NCBI RefSeq assembly: GCF_001866665.1
Contig: NZ_MLYO01000065.1
Coordinates: forward strand, 1-64,000
Direction: 5' to 3'
Source: Streptomyces monashensis
Lineage (GTDB): Bacteria; Actinomycetota; Actinomycetes; Streptomycetales; Streptomycetaceae
DNA: 64,000 nucleotides
The notes under the pieces were generated by a model that saw only the letters and a list, made by a program, of their open reading frames with translations, did not search any database and had not been told where the DNA came from. Positions 33,866-42,970 of the stretch are shown here, piece by piece; positions within the stretch are counted from its first letter, which is position 1, and each line of letters starts with the position of its first letter. A program made the translations under genes and the position numbers.

Positions 33866-35260
33866 ATGTCCGACGTCACCACCACCGACCTCTACGAGGT
33901 GACCATGGCCATGTCCTACCTCCGGGAGGACATGCGGGCGCCGGCCACCTTCAGCCTCTTCGTCCGCGACCTTCCGCCCGGCCGGGGCTTTCTCGTGGCC
34001 GCCGGTCTGGAGTCCGCCCTGGACTTTCTGTCCCGCTTCCGCGTGGAGAGGGACGATGTCGAGAGGTTCGCTGACGCCCTGCACCGGCCTGTCCCTGACC
34101 TCGAACCGCTCCTCGGGCTCTCTTTCGAGGGCGAAGTGCGCGCGGTCCCGGAGGGCCATGTGGTGTTCGCCGGTGAGCCCCTGCTGGAAGTGACCGCACC
34201 ACTCCCCCAGGCCCAGCTCGTCGAGACGTACCTGCTGAACCAGCTCTGCCACCAGACGGCGGCGGCGTCCAAGGCGGCACGCTGCGTCCTGGCCGCGGAC
34301 GGCAGGGCGGTCGTGGACTTCTCACTGCGCCGCACGCACGGCCCGTGGGCGGGACTGCAGGCCGCCCGGCTGGGTGCCGTGGTGGGCTTCGCCGGCACCA
34401 GCAACGTCGCCGCCGCCACCTCCCTGGACATTCCGGCCTCGGGCACCATGGCCCACTCCTACATCGAGGCGTTCCCCAGTGAGGAGGCGGCGTTCCGCGC
34501 ATTCGCGCGCTGCCACCCCGGTCCGGTCACCTTCCTCGTCGACACCTACGACACGCAGGAGGGCGTACGGATCGCCGCGCGGGTCCTGACCGGACTGGGG
34601 CTCGGTCCCGGCTGCGCGATCCGCCTGGACAGTGGAGACCTCGACGCACTTTCGCGGCGGTCGCGCGCCCTGCTCGACGCCGCCGGGCTGACCGACGTAC
34701 GGATCGTGGCCAGCGGCGGACTCGACGAGTACGGGGTGGACCGGCTCGTACGCGCCGGGGCCCCCATCGACGTGTACGCCGTGGGCACGAAGGTGGGTGT
34801 CGCCGCGGACGCCCCGTACCTCGAAGCCGCTTACAAGCTCGTCGAGTACGACGACCGGCCAGTGATGAAGCTGTCCTCGGCGAAGGTCACGGCCCCGGGC
34901 CGCAAGCAGGTCTTCCGTCGGCCCGGACGGCCGGACGTCATCGCCCTGGCGGACGAGGAACCCGTGGACTCCGCACAGCCGCTGCTGCGCACGGTCATGC
35001 GGGGTGGGCGGCGGACGGGGGCGCCGGACCACTGGCTGGACGCACGCAATCGGTTCCGCGAGGACCTGGCCGATCTGCCCGACTCGGCGCGCCGGATCGA
35101 TAGTCCCGAGCCGGTCCGGCCGGTGCGGTCCGAGGCGCTCGATCATCTGACGGCCTCGGTGCGAGCCGACATCGAAGTCCGCCGGTGCCCGGAGCACCGC
35201 ACCGCGCCGTCGGACGTTGCCGGCCCGCATTCCGCCTCCCTCTCGGTCTGCGGACACTGA
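33866..35260 (+). CDS. pncB: Nicotinate phosphoribosyltransferase
   Basis: 464 residues; converts nicotinate + PRPP (+ATP) to nicotinate mononucleotide for NAD salvage. The sequence starts TTDLYEVTMAMSYL and includes LNQLCHQTAAASKAARCVLAADGRAVVDFSLRRTHGPWAGLQAARLGAVVGFAGTSNVAA, the histidine-containing SGTMAHSYIEAF loop, LDSGDLDALSRRSRALLDAAG, ASGGLDEYGVDRLV and VGTKVGVAADAPYLEAAYKLVEY. ATG at 33866; a signal-like leader is absent. The C-terminus (after about 430) is a variable tail. M. tuberculosis keeps a second copy, pncB2 (Rv0573c), in the DosR regulon, so this is probably the stress-induced isoenzyme rather than the housekeeping one. Confidence 0.93.
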   Translation: MSDVTTTDLYEVTMAMSYLREDMRAPATFSLFVRDLPPGRGFLVAAGLESALDFLSRFRVERDDVERFADALHRPVPDLEPLLGLSFEGEVRAVPEGHVVFAGEPLLEVTAPLPQAQLVETYLLNQLCHQTAAASKAARCVLAADGRAVVDFSLRRTHGPWAGLQAARLGAVVGFAGTSNVAAATSLDIPASGTMAHSYIEAFPSEEAAFRAFARCHPGPVTFLVDTYDTQEGVRIAARVLTGLGLGPGCAIRLDSGDLDALSRRSRALLDAAGLTDVRIVASGGLDEYGVDRLVRAGAPIDVYAVGTKVGVAADAPYLEAAYKLVEYDDRPVMKLSSAKVTAPGRKQVFRRPGRPDVIALADEEPVDSAQPLLRTVMRGGRRTGAPDHWLDARNRFREDLADLPDSARRIDSPEPVRPVRSEALDHLTASVRADIEVRRCPEHRTAPSDVAGPHSASLSVCGH

Positions 35261-35300
35261 CCTGCCGCGTGACGGCCGAGGGGTCGGCAAGCCTCCGGTG

Positions 35301-35315
35301 GGGACCAATGGCCCC
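35301..35315. promoter_or_regulatory. Candidate DosR/OsdR-like operator (best-symmetry 15-mer)
   Basis: GGGACCAATGGCCCC, symmetric at all but one pair around a central base, 82 nt before the DUF1918 gene that heads the operon up to the TrkA pair. Confidence 0.6.
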
Positions 35316-35397
35316 TGGCAGGCAGGCACTGCCAACGCCTTCCATGGAAGTGGCGGCGGCATCCTTCCGCGCCACCGCAAAGAAGGAGGCGAGGGCG

Positions 35398-35685
35398 ATG
35401 TCCGCTCCCGCACCAGCGAAGAACGCGCAGGCCGTCGCGCAGGCCGGTCCAGAGGCAACCAGCACCTCCATGCGCGCCCGCGCGGGCGACGAGATCGTGG
35501 TACGTGGGGTCACGGCCGGGGTCGTCGCGCGAGACGGCCAGATCGTCGGCCTCCACCATCAGGACGGCAGCCCGCCCTACGACGTACGGTGGGCCGAGGA
35601 CGGACGAGTGACCCTGTACTTCCCGGGTCCTGATGCGTACGTCCGGCACTTGGTGAGCGGAGCCGGGCATGTCCGGGCCCGGTGA
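35398..35685 (+). CDS. DUF1918 domain protein
   Basis: 95 residues: a ~30-residue Ala/Gln-rich leader, then the small DUF1918 beta-barrel (MRARAGDEIVVRGVTAGVVARDGQIVGLHHQDGSPPYDVRWAEDGRVTLYFPGPDAYVRH). The family includes Rv0569 of the DosR regulon; function unknown. ATG at 35398 follows AGAAGGAGGCGAGGG. The 3' end overlaps the USP gene by 17 nt. The same domain opens the fusion protein at 63066. Confidence 0.85.
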   Translation: MSAPAPAKNAQAVAQAGPEATSTSMRARAGDEIVVRGVTAGVVARDGQIVGLHHQDGSPPYDVRWAEDGRVTLYFPGPDAYVRHLVSGAGHVRAR

Positions 35686-36547
35686 CCGCCGACCGATCGT
35701 GGTGGGTGTCGATCCCGATCCCGTCCACCGGATGGCACTGGCCTGGGCGGCGGACGAGGCCGTCCGCAGACGGCTGCCGTTGCGCGCGGTCCATGTGGAG
35801 GGCGTGCCCACTCGGGGCTACCGGAGGCGGGAAGTCCCGCCGTCCTGGGAGGAATGGAACGAGGCTCTGCACAAGGCCGGCCAGCAGGTGCTGGGGCAGG
35901 CCGTGGACTTCGTCTCGGCCCGGCACCCGCAGCTCCAGGTCGACGCGCTGCTCGCGGAGGGCGACCCGGTGTGGGTGCTGCGCGAGCAGAGCCGCGACGC
36001 CACCGCCGTCGTGCTGGGATCGCGGCACCTGAGCCGGAAGCAGGAGGTGTTCGGCTCCGCGTCGGTCGCCCTGCCGGTCATGGCCCGCACGCACTGTCCC
36101 CTGGTGGTCGTCCCCGAGCCGGAACATGTCACCGAGGAGCCAGCTTACTTCGTCGTCGGTGTGGACGGCAGCGAACACTCCGCCGCTGCGGTCGATGTGG
36201 CGTTCGAGGAGGCGGCCCTGCGCGGCGCCCGGCTGCGGGCCCTGCTCGTATGGGAGCCCGGACCGCTGAGGGTCTTCGACGAGCACCAGCCGCAGCAGGA
36301 GTGCCGCCGGCTCCTCTCAGAGATCGTGGCCGGACGCCAGGCCCGCTGTCCCGACGTGGACCTGCACCACGAAGTGCTCGTCGGGCACCCCGTCCAGGTG
36401 CTCACCGACGCCTCGGCGCACGCGTTGGGCCTGGTGGTGGGGACCCGGGGCCGTGGAGGCTTCGCCGGCATGCTGCTGGGCTCGGTCAGCCAAGGCGTGC
36501 TGAACCACGCCCGTTGCCCTGTCATCGCCGTACCGACCCGCGAGTGA
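35669..36547 (+). CDS. Universal stress protein, tandem UspA domains
   Basis: 292 residues. Domain 1 (PIVVGVDPDPVHRMALAWAADEAVRRRLPLRAVHVEG ... AVVLGSRHLSRKQEVFGSASVALPVMARTHCPLVVV) has a degenerate nucleotide loop. Domain 2 (YFVVGVDGSEHSAAAVDVAFEEAALRGARLRALLVWE ... LVVGTRGRGGFAGMLLGSVSQGVLNHARCPVIAV) has a textbook G-x2-G-x9-G-S ATP loop. Second gene of the operon starting with DUF1918; overlapping genes imply translational coupling. Confidence 0.9.
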   Translation: MSGPGDRRPIVVGVDPDPVHRMALAWAADEAVRRRLPLRAVHVEGVPTRGYRRREVPPSWEEWNEALHKAGQQVLGQAVDFVSARHPQLQVDALLAEGDPVWVLREQSRDATAVVLGSRHLSRKQEVFGSASVALPVMARTHCPLVVVPEPEHVTEEPAYFVVGVDGSEHSAAAVDVAFEEAALRGARLRALLVWEPGPLRVFDEHQPQQECRRLLSEIVAGRQARCPDVDLHHEVLVGHPVQVLTDASAHALGLVVGTRGRGGFAGMLLGSVSQGVLNHARCPVIAVPTRE

Positions 36548-36577
36548 ACCGGCAGACCGGCACGAAGGGAAGCCGCC

Positions 36578-37567
36578 GTGACTGCACAACCTCTCGACGT
36601 GGACACCGTCGCCGGTCTCGTGGCGGAAGCCGCAGCGGCGCCCTCGCTGCACAACGCCCAGCCCTGGAATTTCCGCTACCTGCGGGACCTCGGCGTCCTG
36701 CGGTTGTACGCGGACCTGGAGCGGGCACTCCCGCGTACCGACCCCGACAACCACGGCCTGCACGTGGGGTGCGGCGCCGCCCTGCTCAACCTGCGCGTGG
36801 CCGCCGCGGCAGCCGGGCTCGCGCCGGTCGTCCGGCTGCTCCCGGACCCGGCCTGCCCGGAGTTCCTCGCCGAGGCGCATCTGTGCGGCACGGGAACCCC
36901 CGACGGGGCGCTCGCCCGGCTGAGCTCTGCGATCCGTCGCCGTCACTCCAGCCGCTTCCCCTTCCGCGAGGAGACGCTCCCCACCGCCGTGCGGGAGACG
37001 TTGCAACAAGCTGCGCTCGCCGAGGGCGCGCAGCTGCTGTTCCCCGGCGCATGGCACGTGCAGTCGATCCTGGAGCTGGTGCGGGACGCCGAGGGAAGGG
37101 AGGCGCTCGCCCCGGATGTGCGTGAGGAGACGGCGCGCTGGGCGCACAACGGCTCTTCCGGCAAGGCCGGGGCCGTTGACGGCATCGCCGCCGAGGCTTT
37201 CGGTCCTCGGCAGCGCCACACCACGGTCCCCGTGCGTGACTTCGCCGCCGGTCGTCCGGTGCCCGAACGCGGCTGGGCGCCCTTCGAGAGGGAACCGAAC
37301 ATCGCCCTGCTGGGCACTGCCCACGACGGGCCCGCGGACTGGCTGTCGGCCGGTCAGGCTCTGGAGCGGGTCCTGCTCCGGGCCACGATGGACGGGCTGG
37401 TCGCCTCGGTCACTTCCCAGCCCCTGGAGTGGCCCGAGATCCGGTGGGCCGTCCGCGACCCCGTCTCCGCGATGGCTCATGTCCAGATGGTCATCCGGCT
37501 CGGTCACGGCCCCGAAGGCCCCGCGAGCCCGCGGCGAGCGGTGGCCGAAGTGCTCGACGTTCTCTGA
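36578..37567 (+). CDS. Acg-family nitroreductase-like FMN protein
   Basis: 329 residues. The N-terminal VAEAAAAPSLHNAQPWNFRYLRDLGVLRLYADLERALPRTDPDNHGLHVGCGAALLNLRVAA is the signature of Acg-type proteins (Rv2032, Rv3127, Rv3131), a degenerate two-lobed nitroreductase fold. The C-terminal GQALERVLLRATMDGLVASVTSQPLEWPEIR and QMVIRLGHGPEGPASPRRAVAEVL complete it. These proteins are suspected to bind and store FMN. GTG start at 36578 after GAAGGGAAGCC. Located mid-operon between a USP and a CBS gene. Confidence 0.88.
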   Translation: MTAQPLDVDTVAGLVAEAAAAPSLHNAQPWNFRYLRDLGVLRLYADLERALPRTDPDNHGLHVGCGAALLNLRVAAAAAGLAPVVRLLPDPACPEFLAEAHLCGTGTPDGALARLSSAIRRRHSSRFPFREETLPTAVRETLQQAALAEGAQLLFPGAWHVQSILELVRDAEGREALAPDVREETARWAHNGSSGKAGAVDGIAAEAFGPRQRHTTVPVRDFAAGRPVPERGWAPFEREPNIALLGTAHDGPADWLSAGQALERVLLRATMDGLVASVTSQPLEWPEIRWAVRDPVSAMAHVQMVIRLGHGPEGPASPRRAVAEVLDVL

Positions 37568-37606
37568 GTCGGACCTTGCGAACCGTGGGACAGCGAGGAG
37601 GAGCGC

Positions 37607-38065
37607 ATGAAGGTCTCCGAGGTGATGACGGCTCCTCCGGTGTGCGTGGCGCCGAACAGCACCCTGGTCGAGGTGGCCCGGCAGATGGCCGAGAGCGCCG
37701 TCGGGTCTGTGCTGGTGGTCGAGGGCGGCGCACTGCACGGCATCGTCACCGATCGCGACCTCGCCGTTCGTGGCATGGGCAGCGGCTTGGGCGCGAGGGC
37801 CCGGGTGGAGGCGGTGATGTCGGCCCGAGTCGTCACGGTCGAAGCCGTCGAGGATGTCGGGGCTGCCTATCGTGCGTTCCGTCGCACGGGGGTCCGCCGG
37901 CTTCCGGTCCTGGACGCGGGCCGGGTGGTGGGGGTGCTGACGATCGACGACCTGTTCCTCGACCTGTTCCGGCGGTTCGCCGACCTGCTGGGGCCGGTGG
38001 CCTGGAGCGTCCTGCAGGAGCCTCCGGGACCGCCCCAGGAGGCCGGAGCCCCGGATGAACCCTGA
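37607..38065 (+). CDS. CBS-pair protein (Hrp1-like)
   Basis: 152 residues, only two CBS motifs and no BON: VSEVMTAPPVCVAPNSTLVEVARQMAESAVGSVLVVEGGALHGIVTDRDLAVRG and VEAVMSARVVTVEAVEDVGAAYRAFRRTGVRRLPVLDAGRVVGVLTIDDLFLDLF. The size and T-D-R-D-L motif resemble Rv2626c/Hrp1, a DosR-regulon protein. ATG at 37607 with GAGGAG upstream; overlaps the following ATPase start by 11 nt, so it may sense energy charge for that pump. Confidence 0.88.
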   Translation: MKVSEVMTAPPVCVAPNSTLVEVARQMAESAVGSVLVVEGGALHGIVTDRDLAVRGMGSGLGARARVEAVMSARVVTVEAVEDVGAAYRAFRRTGVRRLPVLDAGRVVGVLTIDDLFLDLFRRFADLLGPVAWSVLQEPPGPPQEAGAPDEP

Positions 38066-40910
38066 ACAGGCCCGGCAGGGCGCGACCGCGCTCCACGAGG
38101 ACGGTCCGGCGGCGGATGGCGAGACCGCGGCACAGGCGCCACCCGCGGACCGGCCGAGCACCCCTGTGCCGTCGATCCCCTCCCTGCCGGTTCCCGCGGT
38201 CTTCGCCGCCCTGGGAAGCTCCCCGCGCGGTCTGACACCGGCCGAGACCACCGCGCGACGGGACCGCTACGGCCCCAACGAGCTGCCCGGACCGAGCCAC
38301 GGCCAGGTATGGCGTCGGCTGCTCGCCCAGTTCACCGACCTCTTCGCGGTCGTCCTGCTGGTCTCCTCGGCGATCACGTTCCTCGCCTACTGGCTGGGAC
38401 AGCCCCGGGACCCGGCCACCCTGCAACTGGCCCTTGCCATTCTCGGTGTGGTGCTGCTGAACGCCGGCATCGGTTTCGCGCAGGAGTATTCCGCCGAGCG
38501 CACCGCGGAGTCCTTGCAGGCGATGGTGCCGCACACCTGCCGGGTACTGCGGGACGGGGAGCGGCGGGAGTTGTCCGCGCGGGATCTGGTGCCGGGCGAT
38601 GTGGTGGTCCTGGAGGCCGGGGACGCGGTGCCGGCCGACTGCCGGCTCGTCGAGGCTCAGGAAGCGGCCGTCAACAACGCCGCGCTCACCGGTGAGAGCG
38701 ATCCCGTCACGCGCATCGCGGAACCCGTGCCACCGGGGCCGCCGCTGGAGGCACGCAACTGCGTCTTCATGGGCACCGACCTGGTCGCCGGCACCGGCAA
38801 GGCCGTCGTGTTCGCCACCGGTACGGCCACCGAGTTCGGGAGGATCTTCCGGCTCACCGCCGCCGCCCCGAGGCAGCAGACCCCACTGCAGCGGCAGGTC
38901 GCCGTCATGGCCCGCCGGGTCGCGGGCGTGGCACTCGCAACCGGCGCCGCCCTGTTCGCGGTGCGCGTGCCCAGCGGGCAGCCGTTCGTCGACACGTTCG
39001 TCTTCTCGCTGGGAGTGATGGTCGCTCTCGTGCCCGAGGGGCTGCCGGCCACGCTCTCCGTGTCGCTGGCGATCGGTGTCCGTCGTATGGCTCGTCGGCA
39101 CGCACTGGTCAAACAGCTGCTCGCCGTGGAGGCGCTGGGTTCGACCAGCGTGATCTGTACCGACAAGACAGGCACTCTCACGCAGGCCGAGATGACCGTC
39201 GTGCAGCTGTGGACGGACGGGGTGTCCCACGCCGTGGCGGGAGTGGGGTACGCGCCGGCCGGTGAGATCACCGACGCTCCGCCCGTACGGGAGCTGCTGC
39301 GGGCGGCGGCTCTGTGCAGCAACGCCCGACTGGTGCGGCCCGCCGGGCGGGACGCGTGGCGGGTGCTGGGAGACACGACCGAGGGTGCGCTGCTGGTGGC
39401 GGCCATGAAGGCAGGTCTGGACCCCGCCAAGGAGGAGATGGGGGCACCCCGGGTGGCGGAGTATCCCTTCGACTCGGCGCGGAAACTGATGAGCACCGTC
39501 CATCGCGACAGCGACGGGACGTATTTCGCATGTACCAAAGGCGCCCCCCTCGAACTGCTCACCCGCTGCGACGCCCTCGACCACGGTGACGGGAAGACGC
39601 CGCTGACGGACGCCGACCGCAGCCGTGTGATCGCGGCCGCGGACGGCATGGCCGGGCGGGGCCTGCGCGTGCTGGCGGTCGCCCGACGGCAGGTCTCCGG
39701 GCCTCGGCCGCCGATCGCGGACGTCGAGTCGGAGCTGACCCTGCTGGGGCTCGCCGGGATGTACGACCCGCCCCGGCCGGAGGTACGGGACGCGGTGGAC
39801 GCGTGCCGGCGGGCCGGGATCCGCATCGTCATGGTCACGGGTGACCATCCGCTGACCGCGGAGGCCGTCGCCCGTCGCGTCGGCATCGTGCGCGAGACGG
39901 CTCCGGCCGTGGCGACCGGCACCCAGCTGGACACGATGGACGACAGCGACCTGGACGACCTGCTGACCGGCTCCACCGAACTGCTGCTGTGCCGCGTCAG
40001 CCCCGAGCACAAGATGCGGGTGGTCACCGCGCTGCAGCGGCGCGGAGAGGTCGTAGCCGTGACCGGCGACGGGGCCAACGACGCCCCGGCCCTCAAGCAC
40101 GCCGACATCGGCGTCGCCATGGGCGCCTCCGGCACCGACGTCGCCCGCGAGGCCGCCGTGATGGTGCTGCTCGACGACTCCTTCGCCTCCATCACCACTG
40201 CGGTGGGACTCGGCCGCTCGGTCTACCGCAACATCCGCAAGTTCCTGATCTACCTCTTCAGCCACAACATCGCCGAACTCATGCCGATCCTCGCGGCGAC
40301 CTTCGCCGGATTCCCGCTGGTGCCGATCACGGCCTTGCAGATCCTCGCCATCGACCTCGGCTCCGACGTGCTGCCCGCCCTCGCGCTCGGCGCGGAACCG
40401 ATGGAACCCGACGTCATGAACAGCTCGCCGAGGCCCCGCCAGGAGCGGCTCTTCTCGGCCGCCGTCATGGGCCGCATCCTCTTCCTGGGGGGTATCCAGG
40501 CCCTCGGCGTGTGCGCCGTCTTCTTCTGGCACATCCACGCCTCCGGCATCCCCTACGCGGACTTCACCAAGGACAACCCCGTCTACCGCGAGGCGATCAC
40601 GATGGTCCAGGCCGGCATCGTCGTCAGCCAGTTTTTCAACGCCCTCGCCGTGCGCACCGACCGGCAGAGCGTCTTGCGAGCCGGTCTGCTGAGCAATCCG
40701 TGGCTGCTGGCCGCCGGCTGCTTCGGCATCGGGCTGATGGCCGCCATCAGCTACGCGCCACCGCTCCAGGCCATCTTCAACACCGCGCCGCTGACCCCAG
40801 CCGACTGGGCGGTCCTGGTGGCGTTCGGAGCACTGCTGCTGGCGGCCGAGGAACACCGCAAATGGACGCTGAGCCGCCGGAGATCATCCCCGAAGGGAGG
40901 AACGCCATGA
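38055..40910 (+). CDS. P2-type cation-transporting ATPase (CtpF-like)
   Basis: A 951-residue membrane pump, ten predicted helices. An N-terminal ~45-residue disordered leader precedes the cation-ATPase N domain (GLTPAETTARRDRYGPNELPG). Actuator motif ALTGESDPV; ion-binding helix 4 motif VPEGLPATLSVSLA; phosphorylation Asp370 in CTDKTGTLTQAEM; hinge GDGANDAPALKHADIGVAMG; and C-terminal helices with ITALQILAIDLGSDVLPALALG. PEGLPA and overall length fit Ca2+/Mn2+-type or related P2 pumps. M. tuberculosis CtpF (Rv1997), a DosR-regulon member, is the nearest functional model. It overlaps the CBS gene and is ATGA-coupled to the TrkA pair, suggesting joint ion homeostasis. The transported ion is not provable from sequence. 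Confidence 0.9.
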   Translation: MNPEQARQGATALHEDGPAADGETAAQAPPADRPSTPVPSIPSLPVPAVFAALGSSPRGLTPAETTARRDRYGPNELPGPSHGQVWRRLLAQFTDLFAVVLLVSSAITFLAYWLGQPRDPATLQLALAILGVVLLNAGIGFAQEYSAERTAESLQAMVPHTCRVLRDGERRELSARDLVPGDVVVLEAGDAVPADCRLVEAQEAAVNNAALTGESDPVTRIAEPVPPGPPLEARNCVFMGTDLVAGTGKAVVFATGTATEFGRIFRLTAAAPRQQTPLQRQVAVMARRVAGVALATGAALFAVRVPSGQPFVDTFVFSLGVMVALVPEGLPATLSVSLAIGVRRMARRHALVKQLLAVEALGSTSVICTDKTGTLTQAEMTVVQLWTDGVSHAVAGVGYAPAGEITDAPPVRELLRAAALCSNARLVRPAGRDAWRVLGDTTEGALLVAAMKAGLDPAKEEMGAPRVAEYPFDSARKLMSTVHRDSDGTYFACTKGAPLELLTRCDALDHGDGKTPLTDADRSRVIAAADGMAGRGLRVLAVARRQVSGPRPPIADVESELTLLGLAGMYDPPRPEVRDAVDACRRAGIRIVMVTGDHPLTAEAVARRVGIVRETAPAVATGTQLDTMDDSDLDDLLTGSTELLLCRVSPEHKMRVVTALQRRGEVVAVTGDGANDAPALKHADIGVAMGASGTDVAREAAVMVLLDDSFASITTAVGLGRSVYRNIRKFLIYLFSHNIAELMPILAATFAGFPLVPITALQILAIDLGSDVLPALALGAEPMEPDVMNSSPRPRQERLFSAAVMGRILFLGGIQALGVCAVFFWHIHASGIPYADFTKDNPVYREAITMVQAGIVVSQFFNALAVRTDRQSVLRAGLLSNPWLLAAGCFGIGLMAAISYAPPLQAIFNTAPLTPADWAVLVAFGALLLAAEEHRKWTLSRRRSSPKGGTP

Positions 40911-41566
40911 GAGTGATCATCGCGGGCTGCGGTCGGCTCGGGGCCACCCTGGCCACGCAACTCGTCACCGAGGGCCATGACGTCCGCCTCATCGACCACC
41001 AGTCCAAAGCGCGGCGGAGGTTGCCACCGGGCTTCCCCGGCGCCTTCCACGTCGGCAACGGCTTCAGCCGCTCCGCGCTGGAATCGGCCGGCATCGCCCA
41101 TGCGGACGCCTTCGTCGCCGTCACCTCCGCAGACAACAGCAACATCGTCAGCGCGCGCACCGCCAAGGAGACGTACCGGGTCCCGATCGTCCTCGCCCGC
41201 ATCCACGATCCACGCCGCGCCGACATCTACCGGGACCTGGGAATCCCTACCATCTCCAGCGTCCGCTGGGCCGTGGGCCGCATCCACCAGATGCTGCTGC
41301 ACCGGCACCTCACACCCGAAGTCTCCTTCGGCAACGGCGAGACGCTCCTGGTCCGCTCCCAGCTGCCGTCCTATCTCACCGGACGGCAGGTCACGGAGTT
41401 CGACGTCGACGGCGAGATCCGGGTTGTGGAAATCACTCGTGGCGGCCGGTCGCTGCTCCCCGCACGCGGTGTCCTGGCCGAGCCCGGCGACCTCGTCACC
41501 TTCGGTGTCGCCGCAACGGCGCTGGGCCGGCTGAGCGGCTTTCTCGACAAGGAGCTGGGAACGTGA
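40907..41566 (+). CDS. TrkA-type RCK potassium-uptake regulator (first of pair)
   Basis: 219 residues: RCK-N Rossmann domain (RVIIAGCGRLGATLATQLVTEGHDVRLIDH, G-x-G-x-x-G) and RCK-C (VSFGNGETLLVRSQLPSYLTGRQVTEFDVDGEIRVVEITRGGRSLLPARGVLAEPGDLVTFGV). It gates Trk/Ktr K+ channels in response to NAD(H) or ATP. ATG in an ATGA overlap with the pump, GTGA overlap with the second gene. The pair matches mycobacterial CeoB/CeoC. No TrkH/TrkG channel gene is present in the window. Confidence 0.88.
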   Translation: MRVIIAGCGRLGATLATQLVTEGHDVRLIDHQSKARRRLPPGFPGAFHVGNGFSRSALESAGIAHADAFVAVTSADNSNIVSARTAKETYRVPIVLARIHDPRRADIYRDLGIPTISSVRWAVGRIHQMLLHRHLTPEVSFGNGETLLVRSQLPSYLTGRQVTEFDVDGEIRVVEITRGGRSLLPARGVLAEPGDLVTFGVAATALGRLSGFLDKELGT

Positions 41567-42219
41567 AGGTCCTGATCGCGGGCGCGGGCCGACTCGGCAC
41601 CCAGATCGCCCAGGTGCTGTCCGCCGCCCATAACGACGTCACCCTCGTCGAGTACGACGACGAACGCGTGGCGGAACTCGGAGGCCTGCCGCACGTGCGC
41701 CTCGTGGCCGGGGACGCCTGCGAGCCGGGCCTGTTGGAGAGCGCGGGCGCGCTGGCCTGCGACCTCGTCATCGCGGTCACCGGCCGCGACGAGGACAACC
41801 TGGTCATCAGCCTGCTGGCGAAGCGGCAGTTCGGGGTGGGCCGGGTGGCCGCGCGCGTCAACGAGGCGGAGAACGCCTGGCTCTTCGACCAGCGGTGGGG
41901 CGTGGACGCGGCGGTGCCCGCCGCCACCCCGCTGATCTCCCTCATCGAGGAAGCCACCGGAGCCACGGACACGGTGGCGCTGCTGCGGCTGAGCAAGGCC
42001 GGTGTCGAGGTCATCGAGACCGCTATCACCGAACGGTCCCGGGCCGCCGGTCACACGCTGGGCGAGGTCTCCCTGCCCGCCGGCACCGTGGTCGCCACCG
42101 TCGTACGTGGCGGGCAACCCACTGTCCCGGGTCCCGACGTGCGGCTGCTCCCCGGCGACGAGTTGCTGCTCGTGTCGCACGAGGCGACCGAGCAGGAGAT
42201 CCACGCGGCCTTCGAGTGA
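41563..42219 (+). CDS. TrkA-type RCK potassium-uptake regulator (second of pair)
   Basis: 218 residues: RCK-N (KVLIAGAGRLGTQIAQVLSAAHNDVTLVEYDDERVAELGGLPHVRLVAGDACEPGLLESAGA) and RCK-C (VEVIETAITERSRAAGHTLGEVSLPAGTVVATVVRGGQPTVPGPDVRLLPGDELLLVSH). GTG start. Together with the preceding gene it would form a heteromeric RCK assembly. Last gene of the operon that starts at 35398. Confidence 0.88.
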   Translation: MKVLIAGAGRLGTQIAQVLSAAHNDVTLVEYDDERVAELGGLPHVRLVAGDACEPGLLESAGALACDLVIAVTGRDEDNLVISLLAKRQFGVGRVAARVNEAENAWLFDQRWGVDAAVPAATPLISLIEEATGATDTVALLRLSKAGVEVIETAITERSRAAGHTLGEVSLPAGTVVATVVRGGQPTVPGPDVRLLPGDELLLVSHEATEQEIHAAFE

Positions 42220-42247
42220 TCTTTCGCGGCACGGGACCGGCTTCGCG

Positions 42248-42691
42248 TCACTGCTTCTGGCAGCGCACGATCACGACCGGGCAGCTCGCATGCTGCGACA
42301 CATGCTGGCTGACGGAGCCGAGCAGGGCGGCGGCGAACCCGCCTCTGCCCCGGCTGCCGACGACCAGGACCTCGGCTCCCTCGGCTGCTCTCAGCAGGAC
42401 GTCGGCGGGGTTGCCGTGCACCACGTGGGTCCGGACCGCGTCCGCAGCTCCCGCGCCGAGCACATCGGTCAGTTCCTGGCTCATCTTCTGCCGGGTCTCG
42501 TCCTCGTCGACGTCCATGTCCACGGCGGGCGCCGACCAGCCGTACAGGCCCGGCAGCTCCCACACCGCGACCGCGTCCACGGTGCCGCCGACCAGGCCGG
42601 CATAGCGCACGGCCCAGCGCAGGGCCTCGTACGAGGACTGCGACCCGTCGACACCGACCACCACCCGGCGCTCGGAGGCATCCTTGTCCAT
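42248..42691 (-). CDS. Universal stress protein, single UspA domain
   Basis: 147 residues: VVVGVDGSQSSYEALRWAVRYAGLVGGTVDAVAVWE ... VLLRAAEGAEVLVVGSRGRGGFAAALLGSVSQHVSQHASCPVVIV. The complete G-S-R-G-R-G-G-x9-G-S ATP loop implies an ATP-binding Usp. ATG at 42691 follows GGAGAGGTGGGACGC. It stands alone, converging with the TrkA genes. I find no copy of the island palindrome upstream. Confidence 0.9.
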   Translation of the reverse strand: MDKDASERRVVVGVDGSQSSYEALRWAVRYAGLVGGTVDAVAVWELPGLYGWSAPAVDMDVDEDETRQKMSQELTDVLGAGAADAVRTHVVHGNPADVLLRAAEGAEVLVVGSRGRGGFAAALLGSVSQHVSQHASCPVVIVRCQKQ

Positions 42692-42970
42692 GCGTCCCAC
42701 CTCTCCTTCGGTGTCTGTGCACGCCGGCCGGTGCACCTCTGTTCTCCACGCTGCGGGCCGCCTCGCCGCACCGCCAGAGATGAGCATCCGGCGGCATGAC
42801 GGGCGCCCGGAGTGACGGTGTCGTCAGCGCCGGTAGCCTGTTGCTGCGTGGCTGCCGACGGACGCGAGGCCGTCCGGTGACCGCCGCGGGGCGTCAGGAT
42901 TCGGAGTCTCTTCGGCTGAGAACACCGGGGCGTCCGTGCCTCGCTCTCCATCGTGTGCCGAGGCCCTTCA

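Noticed and set aside
37833..40856. Minus-strand ORF of about 1007 codons opposite the P2-type ATPase
   Set aside because: His/Gly/Arg-rich translation without domains, exactly antisense to an intact ATPase with every motif; a codon-bias artefact.
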